Source: Actinophytocola oryzae (lineage in GTDB: Bacteria; Actinomycetota; Actinomycetes; Mycobacteriales; Pseudonocardiaceae). Taken from it: DNA of 64,000 nucleotides. Below the pieces are notes generated by a model, which was given only the letters and a program-made list of their open reading frames with translations, ran no database searches and was not told the origin of the DNA. Within the stretch, counting starts at the first letter, position 1; each line of letters starts with the position of its first letter. Below are positions 42,879-51,319 of the stretch, in pieces. Both the position numbers and the translations under genes were made by a program. Where the stretch lies: contig NZ_SOCP01000002.1 in assembly GCF_004364325.1 (NCBI RefSeq), forward strand, positions 1 to 64,000, read 5' to 3'.

Positions 42879-44082
42879 AGGGATCGTAGGTGTAGTCGGT
42901 GAGCCGGTCGTAGCCGTCGTCCGTGATCACGATGATCTCCTCGCCGCGATATCCTCCGGTGCCGTCCTCCCACGCGATGGGTTCGAGGACGAGCACGCTT
43001 CCGTGCTGCAGCACCAGGTTCTCGTCGAACTCCTGGCCGAGGTCGGTGCCGACGAACGGCATCTCGGCCGCGTCGACGCCGAGCCCGTGACCCAGGTAGA
43101 AGTGCTTGACCCAGGGGCGGGTCCCGTCGCCGTTGGCCTCGACGGCCGCCGTCGTGAGGTCGGCTGCCGTGACGCCGGCCCTGGTCACCGACAGGACCGC
43201 CTCGACGATGTCGTGCCACCGCCGGAACTGCGCCTCCTGCCGGGGTGAGGGGTCCTGCCCGACGCACCACGTGCGGCCGAAGTCCGAGCAGTAGCCGGCG
43301 TAGTTGATGCTGACGTCGGTCCAGAGCACGTCGCCGCGCTCCAGCTCGCGCTCGGTGGACAGCAGCGGCAGCGCGAGGTCGCCGTGCGTGGTCCACACGC
43401 CCTCGGCCCGGCTGGCCGGCATGATCTGCCAGATCGGGTCGAGGAGGTTGGCCGTGGCACCCAGCTCGAACGCGCGGCGCACGAACTTCGCGGAGAGGTC
43501 GATCTGGCGGACACCGGGTGCGACGGCCGCGTCGATGTCGACCATCGCCTCCTCGGTGATGCGCAGAGCCCTCCGCATGCAGGACAGCTCGTCCGGCGTC
43601 TTCACGACCTTCGCCGTCGCGAGCACGAACGCCGCGTCCGACGGTGTGCGGTCGCCGAAGAGGCGTTTGTGCCCCCGGCGCATGGCACCCGTCAGCTCGT
43701 CGACGCCGACCGACGCGCCGGCCGGCACCAGCCCGGAAAGCGTCGCGGCGAACTCCTCGACGCCCTCGTCGAACTCGAGGTATACCGGGCCGTGCACGTG
43801 GTCGGCCGGCAGCCCCGAGTCGGGCGCGACGCCCTCGCGGAAGGGCATGAACAGGTGCGGCCACTCGTCGCCGGCGAGCACGACCGCCACCGGACGGTCC
43901 ACATGGGCCAGTCCGGAGTCCCCGAGCGGCCAGCTGGCGCCGGTGGCGTAGCTGACGTTGCTGTTGCCGATGAGCACCAGCGCGTCCACGCCCTGCTCCG
44001 CCATCGCGCCACGCAGGCGGGCGCCGGTCTCCCGGCGCATCCGGGGAATGTCGGGTGTCTCGGGGATCGCGATCGTCGCCAC
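42868..44082 (-). CDS. M24-family metallopeptidase/hydrolase, intact metal site
   Basis: A 404-aa Xaa-Pro-aminopeptidase-like protein. The metal ligands are in place: Asp256 and Asp267 (LWTDVSINYAGYCSDFGRT), His332 (LGHGLGVD), Glu367 (VLEPIAW) and Glu381 (YRGEEIIV). Such enzymes cut peptide-like or C-N bonds. In a catabolic island the substrate could be an amino-acid conjugate rather than a peptide. The GTG at 44082 follows the amidohydrolase stop by two bases. Its 3' end overlaps the metal-free paralogue, so the two are made together and may form a heteromer. Confidence 0.85.
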   Translation of the reverse strand: MATIAIPETPDIPRMRRETGARLRGAMAEQGVDALVLIGNSNVSYATGASWPLGDSGLAHVDRPVAVVLAGDEWPHLFMPFREGVAPDSGLPADHVHGPVYLEFDEGVEEFAATLSGLVPAGASVGVDELTGAMRRGHKRLFGDRTPSDAAFVLATAKVVKTPDELSCMRRALRITEEAMVDIDAAVAPGVRQIDLSAKFVRRAFELGATANLLDPIWQIMPASRAEGVWTTHGDLALPLLSTERELERGDVLWTDVSINYAGYCSDFGRTWCVGQDPSPRQEAQFRRWHDIVEAVLSVTRAGVTAADLTTAAVEANGDGTRPWVKHFYLGHGLGVDAAEMPFVGTDLGQEFDENLVLQHGSVLVLEPIAWEDGTGGYRGEEIIVITDDGYDRLTDYTYDPYGN

Positions 44083-44084
44083 GG

Positions 44085-45260
44085 CTACAGGCCCAGGAAC
44101 TTCTGGATGTTGCCGCTGACGATCTTGACCGCGTTCTCGGGCCCGACGGCGTCGACGACCGCGGCGAGGGACTTCTCCGAGTAGCCGTAGGAACTCTCGT
44201 TGTGCGGGTAGTCCGAGGACCACATCACCCGGTCGACGCCGATCTTGTCGATCATCTGCAGGCCCAGCGGGTCGACGATGAACGACGCGTACATGTTGTT
44301 GTCCCAGTAGTACCTGGGGTCGTGCTCGACCTGGTGGTTGAGCATGTGCTTGAAGGACGCGTGCATGTGCTCGGCGTCCTGCAGCGCGGACAGCACCCAG
44401 TTGATGCCGCCCTCGAACCAGCCGACCCGCAGGCCGGGGTGGCGGTCGAGGATGCCGCCGAGCACGTAGCGGCCGAACATCTCGCGGAACGGCGCGACGT
44501 TGTGGACCATGCCCACCGCGATGCCGTTCACCTCGCAGGGCGCGGACAGCGGCGCCTCACCGATGTGGTGCGCGATCGGCACCTCGGACTCGGCGATCGC
44601 CTCCCACACGGGGTTCATGTAGTCGGCCGAGTAGTCGAGCTGGGTGCCCTCGTTGTTCTGGCCGCCGTTCAGCGGGAGCAGGAACGTGCGCAGCCCCAAC
44701 GACTTCAGCTCGGCGAGCGTGCGACGGGCGCCGTCGCCGTCCCACCAGTTGATCAGCCCGACGCCGTAGAACCGGCCAGGCGAGCGCTCCTGCAGCTCCG
44801 CGACGTAGGAGTTGTAGATCCGGAAGCAGCGCTCCTTGAGGTCCTTGTCCGGGAAGAACAGCAGTGCCAGCAACGCGTTCGGGAAGGCCAGCTCCCTGGT
44901 GACGCCGTCCGCGGCGAGCTGGTCCCTGCGTGCCTCCGGGTTGCCCGAGCCCGCGCCGAGCAGCGGGTCGTACTGCATGAGCACCTGGGTGAACTCGCCG
45001 GGCAGGAACGACATGCCGTTGAGGCCCAGTTCGAAGGCGCCGTCCTCGTACCACACACGAGGCGCCTTCTCCTTGAACTCCTCGGGCAGCCGCTCGTAGA
45101 AGATGTCGTCGGCGAGGGAGATGTGGTTGTCGGCCGAGAAGACCTCGGTACCGGTCGGCAGGCCCGTGACGTTCTCGGCCGCGTGGCCGCGACGGTCCTT
45201 GGGTGCGCCGAGGCCGCCGGGTGGGTAGAAGGACACCGGCGGGGTTGCTTGGACGGTCAT
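44085..45260 (-). CDS. Amidohydrolase family protein
   Basis: A 391-aa amidohydrolase-2-type TIM-barrel protein. SADNHISLADDIFYERLP holds the N-terminal metal-ligand region, AHHIGEAP the middle His, GWFEGGINWVLSAL a Glu strand, and MWSSDYPHNESSYGYS the last Asp. Relatives act as metal-dependent hydrolases or decarboxylases on cyclic or aromatic acids. The ATG at 45260 follows AGGAGGATC. It is the first gene of a minus-strand operon reaching at least to 40770. It shares its promoter region, which holds the 22-bp palindromes, with the ferredoxin-P450 genes. Confidence 0.85.
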   Translation of the reverse strand: MTVQATPPVSFYPPGGLGAPKDRRGHAAENVTGLPTGTEVFSADNHISLADDIFYERLPEEFKEKAPRVWYEDGAFELGLNGMSFLPGEFTQVLMQYDPLLGAGSGNPEARRDQLAADGVTRELAFPNALLALLFFPDKDLKERCFRIYNSYVAELQERSPGRFYGVGLINWWDGDGARRTLAELKSLGLRTFLLPLNGGQNNEGTQLDYSADYMNPVWEAIAESEVPIAHHIGEAPLSAPCEVNGIAVGMVHNVAPFREMFGRYVLGGILDRHPGLRVGWFEGGINWVLSALQDAEHMHASFKHMLNHQVEHDPRYYWDNNMYASFIVDPLGLQMIDKIGVDRVMWSSDYPHNESSYGYSEKSLAAVVDAVGPENAVKIVSGNIQKFLGL

Positions 45261-45460
45261 CGTTGATCCTCCTGAGTTCGAGACACCGGCGGCCGTCCGC
45301 TGGAAGTGCCGGCGGGAATACGGACCCGGTACCGCGCGGAACCTGCGCCTCTTCGCTGTGGAGTTCACCGCGCGTGGGCCGCTTTCCGGTCTGGTCAAAG
45401 GAAAACCGTCGCGGCCCGAGTGACGCCTGCCACCGGTTGAAGTGAACACCCAGCCAAGTT

Positions 45461-45482
45461 TTGAGTCAACCGGTTGAGTGAA
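45461..45482. promoter_or_regulatory. Imperfect operator copy (22 bp)
   Basis: TTGAGTCAACC followed by GGTTGAGTGAA: a near-perfect inverted repeat (two mismatches) and a second copy of the perfect site at 45494. Centre-to-centre spacing is 33 bases, about three helical turns, so two regulator dimers could bind the same face. A third degenerate half-copy (ACCGGTTGAAG) lies at 45432-45442. Confidence 0.65.
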
Positions 45483-45493
45483 AAGTGTCAATT

Positions 45494-45515
45494 TTGAGTC
45501 AACCGGTTGACTCAA
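45494..45515. promoter_or_regulatory. Perfect 22-bp palindromic operator
   Basis: TTGAGTCAACC is followed directly by its exact reverse complement, between the amidohydrolase and ferredoxin genes, 47 bases before the ferredoxin ATG. The size and symmetry fit a TetR-family dimer. The two TetR genes downstream of the P450 are natural candidates, though their binding is inferred only. The AACCGGTT core recalls KstR sites (AACnnGTT), but the outer bases differ. Confidence 0.7.
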
Positions 45516-45561
45516 ACGAACGGGGCGGTGTTGACTCCGAGGCATCCCGGAAGGAATCCCC

Positions 45562-45756
45562 ATGCAGATCAGCATCGACGAGGACAGGTGTGTCGCGGCC
45601 GGTCAGTGCGCGGCCAGCGCGCCCGAGGTCTTCGACCAGCGGGACGAGGACGGGATCGTCGTACTGCTCGCGTCCGTCGCCCCGCAGGGGTCGGAGGACG
45701 GCGTCCGCAGCGCCGCGGCCCTCTGCCCGGCGCAGGCGATCCATCTCAGGGCCTGA
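45562..45756 (+). CDS. 3Fe-4S ferredoxin
   Basis: A 64-aa single-cluster ferredoxin. Cys10 and Cys16 (CVAAGQC) and Cys55 (LCPAQAI) are the three ligands of a [3Fe-4S] cluster; the fourth position is Ala (AAGQ), as in P450-linked ferredoxins. It takes electrons from a ferredoxin reductase (33409 is a candidate) and gives them to the P450 95 bases downstream. The ATG at 45562 follows GGAAGGAATCCCC. Confidence 0.92.
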   Translation: MQISIDEDRCVAAGQCAASAPEVFDQRDEDGIVVLLASVAPQGSEDGVRSAAALCPAQAIHLRA

Positions 45757-45850
45757 GCGCACCGCCGGACCGAGGTCCGCCCGGCACCGAGCGGAGCGAG
45801 GCAGGCGAACGCCGAATGGCCGAACCGCAGCGAAGGAGCGCGGAAACGAT

Positions 45851-47083
45851 ATGTCCGACACCTTGACCTCGGCCGCACGCGAGGAAACCCCCACCTTCCC
45901 GATGGCTCGGGAGGCGGGCTGTCCCTTCGACCCGCCGCGCGAGCTGCGTGCGTCGGTCGTCGAGCGGCCCGTCGCGCGGGTGCGGATCTGGGACGGCAGC
46001 ACGCCGTGGCTCGTGACCGGGCACGCCGAGCAGCGGGCGCTCCTGTCCGACCCGAGGGTCAGCGTGGACGACCGGGTCCCCGGGTTCCCGCACTGGAACG
46101 AGAGCATCCGCACGATGGCCCCGCAGCGGTCGGACTCCGTGTTCAACACGGACCCGCCGACGCACACCCGGTACCGCCGGATGATGACCTCACCGTTCAC
46201 GTTCAAGCGCGTGCAGGCCATGCGCCCGGTCGTCCAGCGGCTCACCGAGGAGCTGCTCGACGCCATGACCGCGGGCCCGGCGCCCGCCGACCTGGTCGAG
46301 GCGCTGGCGATGCCGCTGCCGTCGCTGATGATCTGCGACATCCTCGGCGTGCCCTACGAGGACCGTGACTTCTTCCAGCACCACGCGTCGGTGGGCGTCG
46401 ACCGGACCGCGACCGTCGAGCAGGGCATGCAGTCCTTCGCCGCACAGGTGCAGTACCTCGCGGAGCTGGTCGGCAAGCGCATCGAGAACCCGGCCGACGA
46501 CGTGCTCTCGGACCTGGCCGCGCGGGTCGTCGCGGAGGAGATCTCGGTGCCCGAGGCGGCACAGATGGGTCTCGGCATGTTGGTCGCGGGCCACGAGACC
46601 AGCGCGAACATGATCGGCCTCGGCACGCTCGCGCTGCTGCAGAACCCCGACCAGCTGGCTCTGCTGCGCGACACGGAGGACGAGACGGTCGTCGCGGGCG
46701 CCGTCGAGGAGCTGCTGCGCTACCTCGGCATCATCCACAACGGACAGCGGCGCATCGCCAAGGAGGACATCGAGATCGGCGATGTCCACATCCGGGCCGG
46801 CGAGGGCATCATCATCGAGCTGGCGACCGCCAACCGCGACCCGAGGACGTTCGCCGAGCCGGAGCGGCTCGACCTGACCCGTCCCGCGCGGGAGCACCAC
46901 GCCTTCGGGTTCGGCATCCACCAGTGCGTCGGCCAGCAGCTGGCCCGCGTCGAGCTGCAGGTGGTCTTCGACACCCTGTTCAAGCGGGTGCCGACGCTCC
47001 GGCTCGCCACCACCCTGGACCGGATCGAGTTCAAGCACGACCGGCTCGCCTTCGGCGTGTACTCGCTCCCGGTGGCCTGGTGA
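45851..47083 (+). CDS. Cytochrome P450 (CYP)
   Basis: A 410-aa soluble bacterial P450. The I-helix oxygen motif is AGHETSA (246-252), the K-helix ExxR is E287-R290 (EELLRY), and the heme loop FGFGIHQCVG (352-361) carries ligand Cys359. It hydroxylates an unactivated carbon, very likely the first attack on the island's substrate. It is paired with the 3Fe-4S ferredoxin upstream and overlaps the SDR gene downstream (GTGA), fitting a P450-alcohol-dehydrogenase sequence of steps. The ATG at 45851 is preceded by AAGGAGCG. Confidence 0.93.
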   Translation: MSDTLTSAAREETPTFPMAREAGCPFDPPRELRASVVERPVARVRIWDGSTPWLVTGHAEQRALLSDPRVSVDDRVPGFPHWNESIRTMAPQRSDSVFNTDPPTHTRYRRMMTSPFTFKRVQAMRPVVQRLTEELLDAMTAGPAPADLVEALAMPLPSLMICDILGVPYEDRDFFQHHASVGVDRTATVEQGMQSFAAQVQYLAELVGKRIENPADDVLSDLAARVVAEEISVPEAAQMGLGMLVAGHETSANMIGLGTLALLQNPDQLALLRDTEDETVVAGAVEELLRYLGIIHNGQRRIAKEDIEIGDVHIRAGEGIIIELATANRDPRTFAEPERLDLTRPAREHHAFGFGIHQCVGQQLARVELQVVFDTLFKRVPTLRLATTLDRIEFKHDRLAFGVYSLPVAW

Positions 47084-47940
47084 CGGCGTCCATGACCAAC
47101 GAGCTGGCGGGACGGGTCGCCGTCGTGACCGGGGCGGCCGGGGGACTGGGCCGGGGTATCGCCGAGCGGTTCGCCGAGGCCGGTGCGCGGGTCGTGCTGG
47201 CCGACGTGAACGCGGCGGCCGGTACGGCGGTCGCGAACGCGATCGGGCCGAACGCCGTCTTCCGCGAGGTGGACGTCGCGGAGCCGGAGCAGGTCAGGGA
47301 CCTCGTCCGGTTCGCGGTGGACACCATGGGCGGGCTCGACGTGATGGTGAACAACGCCGGGGTGTCCGGTGCCATGCACCAGAACTTCCTCGACGACGAC
47401 TTCGCCGACTTCAGCAGGGTCATGGCGATCAACCTGCTGGGCATCATGGTCGGCACCCAGGAGGCCGCCAGGCACATGGCCGCGCACGGCGGCGGGTCGA
47501 TCGTCAACCTGGCATCGATCGGCGGGATCACGGCAGGCCGGGGTGTCATCACCTACCGCGCGTCGAAGGCCGGGCTCATCCAGATGACCAAGTCGGTCGC
47601 GATCGACCTGGCCGAGCACGGTGTGCGGGTCAACTGCATCGCGCCGGGCAACATCCCGACCGGGCTACTGGCCAGTTCGTTCTCCGACGGAGACGGCGAC
47701 GCCAGGGTGGCGGCCTTCCGCGCCATCATGGCGGCGTCCACGCCCCTGCCGCGCGAAGGGGCGGCGGCGGACGTGGCCGAGGCCGCGCTGTACCTGGCGA
47801 GCGACCGTTCGTCGTTCCTCACCGGGGTCGTCCTCCCGGTCGACGGCGGCGGGTCGGCGGGCAACCCGTACAAGCCGGAGCACATGGCCAGGATCGCCGG
47901 GAACGGTGGCGGGACGCTCGCGAAGGAGGCGGCTCGGTGA
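47080..47940 (+). CDS. Short-chain dehydrogenase/reductase
   Basis: A 286-aa classical SDR. The NAD-binding motif is TGAAGGLGRG, the NAG motif VNNAGVSG, the catalytic Ser lies in VNLASIGG and the YxxxK pair in TYRASKAGL. It oxidises an alcohol or reduces a ketone, most likely the product of the P450 directly upstream. The GTG at 47080 overlaps the P450 stop as GTGA; an ATG at 47092 is the alternative. The C-terminus after VLPVDGGGSAGN has a 20-residue extra tail. Confidence 0.9.
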   Translation: MTASMTNELAGRVAVVTGAAGGLGRGIAERFAEAGARVVLADVNAAAGTAVANAIGPNAVFREVDVAEPEQVRDLVRFAVDTMGGLDVMVNNAGVSGAMHQNFLDDDFADFSRVMAINLLGIMVGTQEAARHMAAHGGGSIVNLASIGGITAGRGVITYRASKAGLIQMTKSVAIDLAEHGVRVNCIAPGNIPTGLLASSFSDGDGDARVAAFRAIMAASTPLPREGAAADVAEAALYLASDRSSFLTGVVLPVDGGGSAGNPYKPEHMARIAGNGGGTLAKEAAR

Positions 47941-48689
47941 GAGATCGGCGCCATCCCCTCCCATCGGTACCCCTGGCACGGCCGAGAGGCGTGCCCGGGG
48001 TACCGGGCCGCCGGGCGAAGGGCCGCCCGGTGCCGCGGGTGTCCAACCTGGACACCGCGGAACGACTCTTCGTCCAGCAGGGCGCGACGGCACTGTCGAA
48101 CCGGCGCTTCGGATCGGTCCTGGACGTGGCGGACGGTACGGTGTCCGGCCACCACTTCGAGACGAAGGCCGACCTCGTGCGGGCGATCACGCGGCGGTTC
48201 ACCGTCGGCGTGGAGTCGACGCGCGCCGGACTGCTCGCGCAGATGGACTCCTCGGCCGGCATCCGCGACTGGCTGGGTTGCCTGCTCCACCCCTGGACGG
48301 ACCACTTCGCGCAGCGGAGCACGACGTACTTCGCCAGGGTGTGCGCCCAGGCGATGGCCGACCCGACGCTGCGGGCCGTCATCTTCGAGGAGGCGCGGCA
48401 GTCCCCGACGCTGCGTGCCACCTGCGACGCACTGGACGGTTACCTGCCGCCGATGCCGGAGGAGACCGCCGCGCAGCGGGGGGACGTCGTGTCGCAGGTC
48501 ATCGTGCAGGTGTGCGCCGAGCGGGAGGCCGCGGTGGCGGCCGGCACGGCGGGGACCGGCGCGAGCTGGCGGAACATGACCGTCGGTCTCATCGACATGG
48601 TCGCCGGCATCTGGACCGCGCCGTGCACGGCGGTACGGCTCGCCGAGCGGAGCGCGCATCGTGGCGCCGGCCTCGGAGAACGGACATGA
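47937..48689 (+). CDS. TetR-family regulator (first of a paralogous pair)
   Basis: A 250-aa TetR-type regulator. After a basic N-terminal 35 residues, the DNA-binding domain reads NLDTAERLFVQQGATALSNR, then RFGSVLDVADGTVSGHHFETKADLVRAI. The ligand domain is helical and ends in VAGIWTAP. The start overlaps the SDR stop by four bases (GTGA), so it is co-transcribed with the P450 unit and likely controls it. Its C-terminal part matches the next gene (VIVQVCAERE versus VIVQMCAERE, IWTAP versus MWTAP), so the two arose by duplication. Confidence 0.8.
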   Translation: MRDRRHPLPSVPLARPRGVPGVPGRRAKGRPVPRVSNLDTAERLFVQQGATALSNRRFGSVLDVADGTVSGHHFETKADLVRAITRRFTVGVESTRAGLLAQMDSSAGIRDWLGCLLHPWTDHFAQRSTTYFARVCAQAMADPTLRAVIFEEARQSPTLRATCDALDGYLPPMPEETAAQRGDVVSQVIVQVCAEREAAVAAGTAGTGASWRNMTVGLIDMVAGIWTAPCTAVRLAERSAHRGAGLGERT

Positions 48690-48758
48690 GGTCATCATCG
48701 GCTAAGGTCGGACCGGCCACCTCGTGGCTTGACCACGGACAACGAAGGACACGCGGGT

Positions 48759-49475
48759 ATGCAGACCGGTGAGACATCGCGGGTCGGCAGCTGGGACGCC
48801 ACGGGCGAGGCTGCCCGCGCGCCGCGTGCCGGGGTCACCAGTGTGGACAGCCGCGGCGAGGCGACCCGCAACACGATCATCGAGGTGGCGGTCCGGCTCT
48901 TCGCCGAGCAGGGCGTCCTGGCCGTGTCGAACCGGCAGATCGGGGCCGCCGCGGGCCGGGGCAACACCTCCGTCGTCGGGTACTACTTCGCGAACAAGGC
49001 CGACCTCGTGCGCGCCGTGATGCGCCGGTTCATGGAGCGGGTCAGCGTGGGGCGGGAGCGGCGGATCGCGCAGCTCGGCGACGCACCCGACCTCCGCGGC
49101 TGGGTCACCTGCCTCGTGTTCCCCTACACCGAGCTGCTGGACGCCGAGGGGCCGCCCACCTGGCACGCGCGGTTCATCGCGCAGGTGCTGACCGACCCCG
49201 GCCTGCGGGAGACCGCCGTCGAGGAGGCGACCTCGCAGCCGATACAGCGGATCCTCGACGGCCTGCGCGAGTGCCTGCCGGACCTGCCGGACCGGGTGCT
49301 CGAGGACCGCTCGCGGATCGCGAGCCACGTCATCGTGCAGATGTGCGCCGAGCGTGAGCGATCGCTGGCCGACGGCCAGCCGGTCCACCCGCCGACCTGG
49401 GACGAAGCGGCCACCGGGCTGGTGGACGTCCTCGTCGGCATGTGGACCGCACCGGTCACGACGACCGAGGACTAG
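48759..49475 (+). CDS. TetR-family regulator (second of a paralogous pair)
   Basis: A 238-aa TetR-type regulator. The helix-turn-helix is RNTIIEVAVRLFAEQGVLAV, then SNRQIGAAAGRGNTSVVGYYFANKADLV. The ligand domain ends VDVLVGMWTAPV. The ATG at 48759 follows GAAGGACACG; a TTG at 48729 is possible. It is a paralogue of the gene just upstream, and lies between the P450 unit and the KstD-like gene at 49640. Either protein could bind the 22-bp palindromes or the 17-bp repeated element. Confidence 0.88.
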   Translation: MQTGETSRVGSWDATGEAARAPRAGVTSVDSRGEATRNTIIEVAVRLFAEQGVLAVSNRQIGAAAGRGNTSVVGYYFANKADLVRAVMRRFMERVSVGRERRIAQLGDAPDLRGWVTCLVFPYTELLDAEGPPTWHARFIAQVLTDPGLRETAVEEATSQPIQRILDGLRECLPDLPDRVLEDRSRIASHVIVQMCAERERSLADGQPVHPPTWDEAATGLVDVLVGMWTAPVTTTED

Positions 49476-49639
49476 CTGGTCCGCTCCCGGATTTCCACGT
49501 GTGGGTCGCGTCCCGGCGAACGTGCGGCTATCGAGGTGGATCGTGGCTGAGTTCCGCCACGTTCCCCCGAGGTGGCTGTTGGTCGGGCGCGGGCCGTCGC
49601 ACGTCGAACACCCATCGCTACCTGATTTCGGAGACAACG

Positions 49640-51292
49640 ATGTCCGAATGGGATTGTGCGTACGACTTCGTCAGCGTCGGCAGTGGCGGTGGTGGCCTGG
49701 TCGGCGCCCTGCGGGCGGCGGCACAGGGCCGCTCCGCTCTCGTGATCGAGAAACAGCCCCTCGTCGGGGGCTCCACCGCGATGTCCGGTGGGATGGTGTG
49801 GGTCCCGGCCAACCCGCTGATGCTGGCCGACGGGATCAGCGACTCCTACGACGAGGGCATGGCGTACTTCGACTCGGTGGTCGGGGACGCGGGTCCCGGC
49901 TCGTCGACGGCCCGGCGGCACGCCTACCTGACCGACGGGCCGAGGATGATCTCGTTCCTGTCCGACGCCGGTGTGCGGTTCAAGCGGTGCGCGGGCTACC
50001 CGGACTACTACGACCTCTCACCCGGCGGCAACGCCGAGGGCCGGTCCGTCGAGGGGGTCCCCTACGACGCGCGGCGCCTGGGGGAGTGGCGGGACAAGCT
50101 CCAACCGGGTCTGGCGGCGTCGATCGGGTTCTCGGCGATGACCGAGGAGATCCCGGCGATGATGCACTTCAACCGGTCGCGGCGCAGCTTCGCCGTCGCG
50201 GGCCGGATCGCGATGCGCACGCTGTGGGCGAAGCTCCGGCGTCGTCCGCTGCTCACCAACGGTTCGTCGCTCATGGGGCAGATCCTCGAACAGCTCGTCG
50301 CCCGCGGCATCCCGGTCTGGCTGGACTCCGCCGTCGAGGAGCTGGTGGTCGAGGACGGCCGGGTGACCGGCGTCCGCGTGACCAGGGGCGGTGTGACGAC
50401 CCGTGTCCGGGCCCGTGCCGGCGTGCTGCTCGCGGCAGGCGGGTTCGCCCGCAACGAGGAGATGCGGCAGAAGCACGGCGGCGACCAGAAGACCACCGGC
50501 GAGTGGACGATGGCGAACCCCGGCGACACCGGCGAGGTGCTGTCGATGGCCGTCGCGCTCGGCGCCAGGACGGACCTGATGGACGAGGCGTGGTGGCTGC
50601 CGAGCCCGTCCCCGTACTTCGGGATGTCCGCGATGAACAGCGCGCGCCAGCGGGCGCACACGGTCTTCGTCGACACCGGGGGGAAGCGCTTCTGCAACGA
50701 GGCGAACTCCTACGTGGAGGTCGGCAAGGCCATGTTCGCGCTCGGCACGGTGCCGTGCTGGCTCGTGTTCGACGACAACTACCGGCGGAGCTACACGCAC
50801 TCCCAGACCAGCGTCGGCCGGCTGCCGAAGGAGTGGGTGGCGAGTGGGGAGATCAAGAAGGCGGACACGCTCGGTGAGCTGGCGGACTCGTGCGGCATCG
50901 ACCCGTCCGGTCTGGTCGACACGATCGAGGCATTCAACCGTCATGCCGCGACGGGCAGCGACCCGGCGTACGGGCGCGGCGAGTCGCGGTACAACCGGCA
51001 CCTCGGCGACCCGGGGCACAAGCCGAACCCGGCACTCGGGCCGCTGGACCGCGCCCCGTTCTACGCGCTGCCGATCTTCCCGGGCGACGTCGGCACGTGC
51101 GGTGGTCTGGTCACCGACGAGCACGCCAGGGTCCTGGGCGAGGACGACGAACCGCTGCCGGGCCTGTACGCCACCGGCAACATCACGGCGACCGTCATGG
51201 GCCGCGCGTACCTCGGTGCCGGCGGGAGCATCGGCAACACCATGGTGTTCGGCTTCGTGGCCGCGGAGCACGCGTGCACCCGGGACACCTGA
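49640..51292 (+). CDS. KstD-like FAD dehydrogenase (550 aa)
   Basis: A 550-aa flavoprotein of the 3-ketosteroid-delta1-dehydrogenase/fumarate-reductase family. The FAD motif is SVGSGGGGLVGALRAA (residues 12-27). The PDYYDLSPGG block (121-130) supplies the Tyr seen in KstD active sites, and AYLGAG near 524-528 carries the second Tyr and the Gly of the YxGxG motif. KstD enzymes remove hydrogens from ring A of steroids and pass electrons to quinone. Sequence differs enough from classical KstD (FGFVAAEH end) to leave other cyclic ketones open. The ATG at 49640 follows CGGAGAC. Confidence 0.82.
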   Translation: MSEWDCAYDFVSVGSGGGGLVGALRAAAQGRSALVIEKQPLVGGSTAMSGGMVWVPANPLMLADGISDSYDEGMAYFDSVVGDAGPGSSTARRHAYLTDGPRMISFLSDAGVRFKRCAGYPDYYDLSPGGNAEGRSVEGVPYDARRLGEWRDKLQPGLAASIGFSAMTEEIPAMMHFNRSRRSFAVAGRIAMRTLWAKLRRRPLLTNGSSLMGQILEQLVARGIPVWLDSAVEELVVEDGRVTGVRVTRGGVTTRVRARAGVLLAAGGFARNEEMRQKHGGDQKTTGEWTMANPGDTGEVLSMAVALGARTDLMDEAWWLPSPSPYFGMSAMNSARQRAHTVFVDTGGKRFCNEANSYVEVGKAMFALGTVPCWLVFDDNYRRSYTHSQTSVGRLPKEWVASGEIKKADTLGELADSCGIDPSGLVDTIEAFNRHAATGSDPAYGRGESRYNRHLGDPGHKPNPALGPLDRAPFYALPIFPGDVGTCGGLVTDEHARVLGEDDEPLPGLYATGNITATVMGRAYLGAGGSIGNTMVFGFVAAEHACTRDT

Positions 51293-51298
51293 CTGCCC

Positions 51299-51319
51299 GG
51301 CCGCCGTCAGCGGGCGGCC
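51299..51319. terminator. Hairpin at convergent 3' ends
   Basis: GGCCGCC (51299-51305) and GGCGGCC (51313-51319) pair over a 7-nt loop, between the KstD-like gene and the aldehyde dehydrogenase, overlapping the latter's stop codon. A short GC hairpin like this could end transcription from both sides; no T-tract is present. Confidence 0.45.

Noticed and set aside
45494..45515. Direct assignment as a KstR operator
   Set aside because: The AACnnGTT core fits, but the outer T and A positions of the KstR consensus are not matched, so only a TetR-type operator is claimed.
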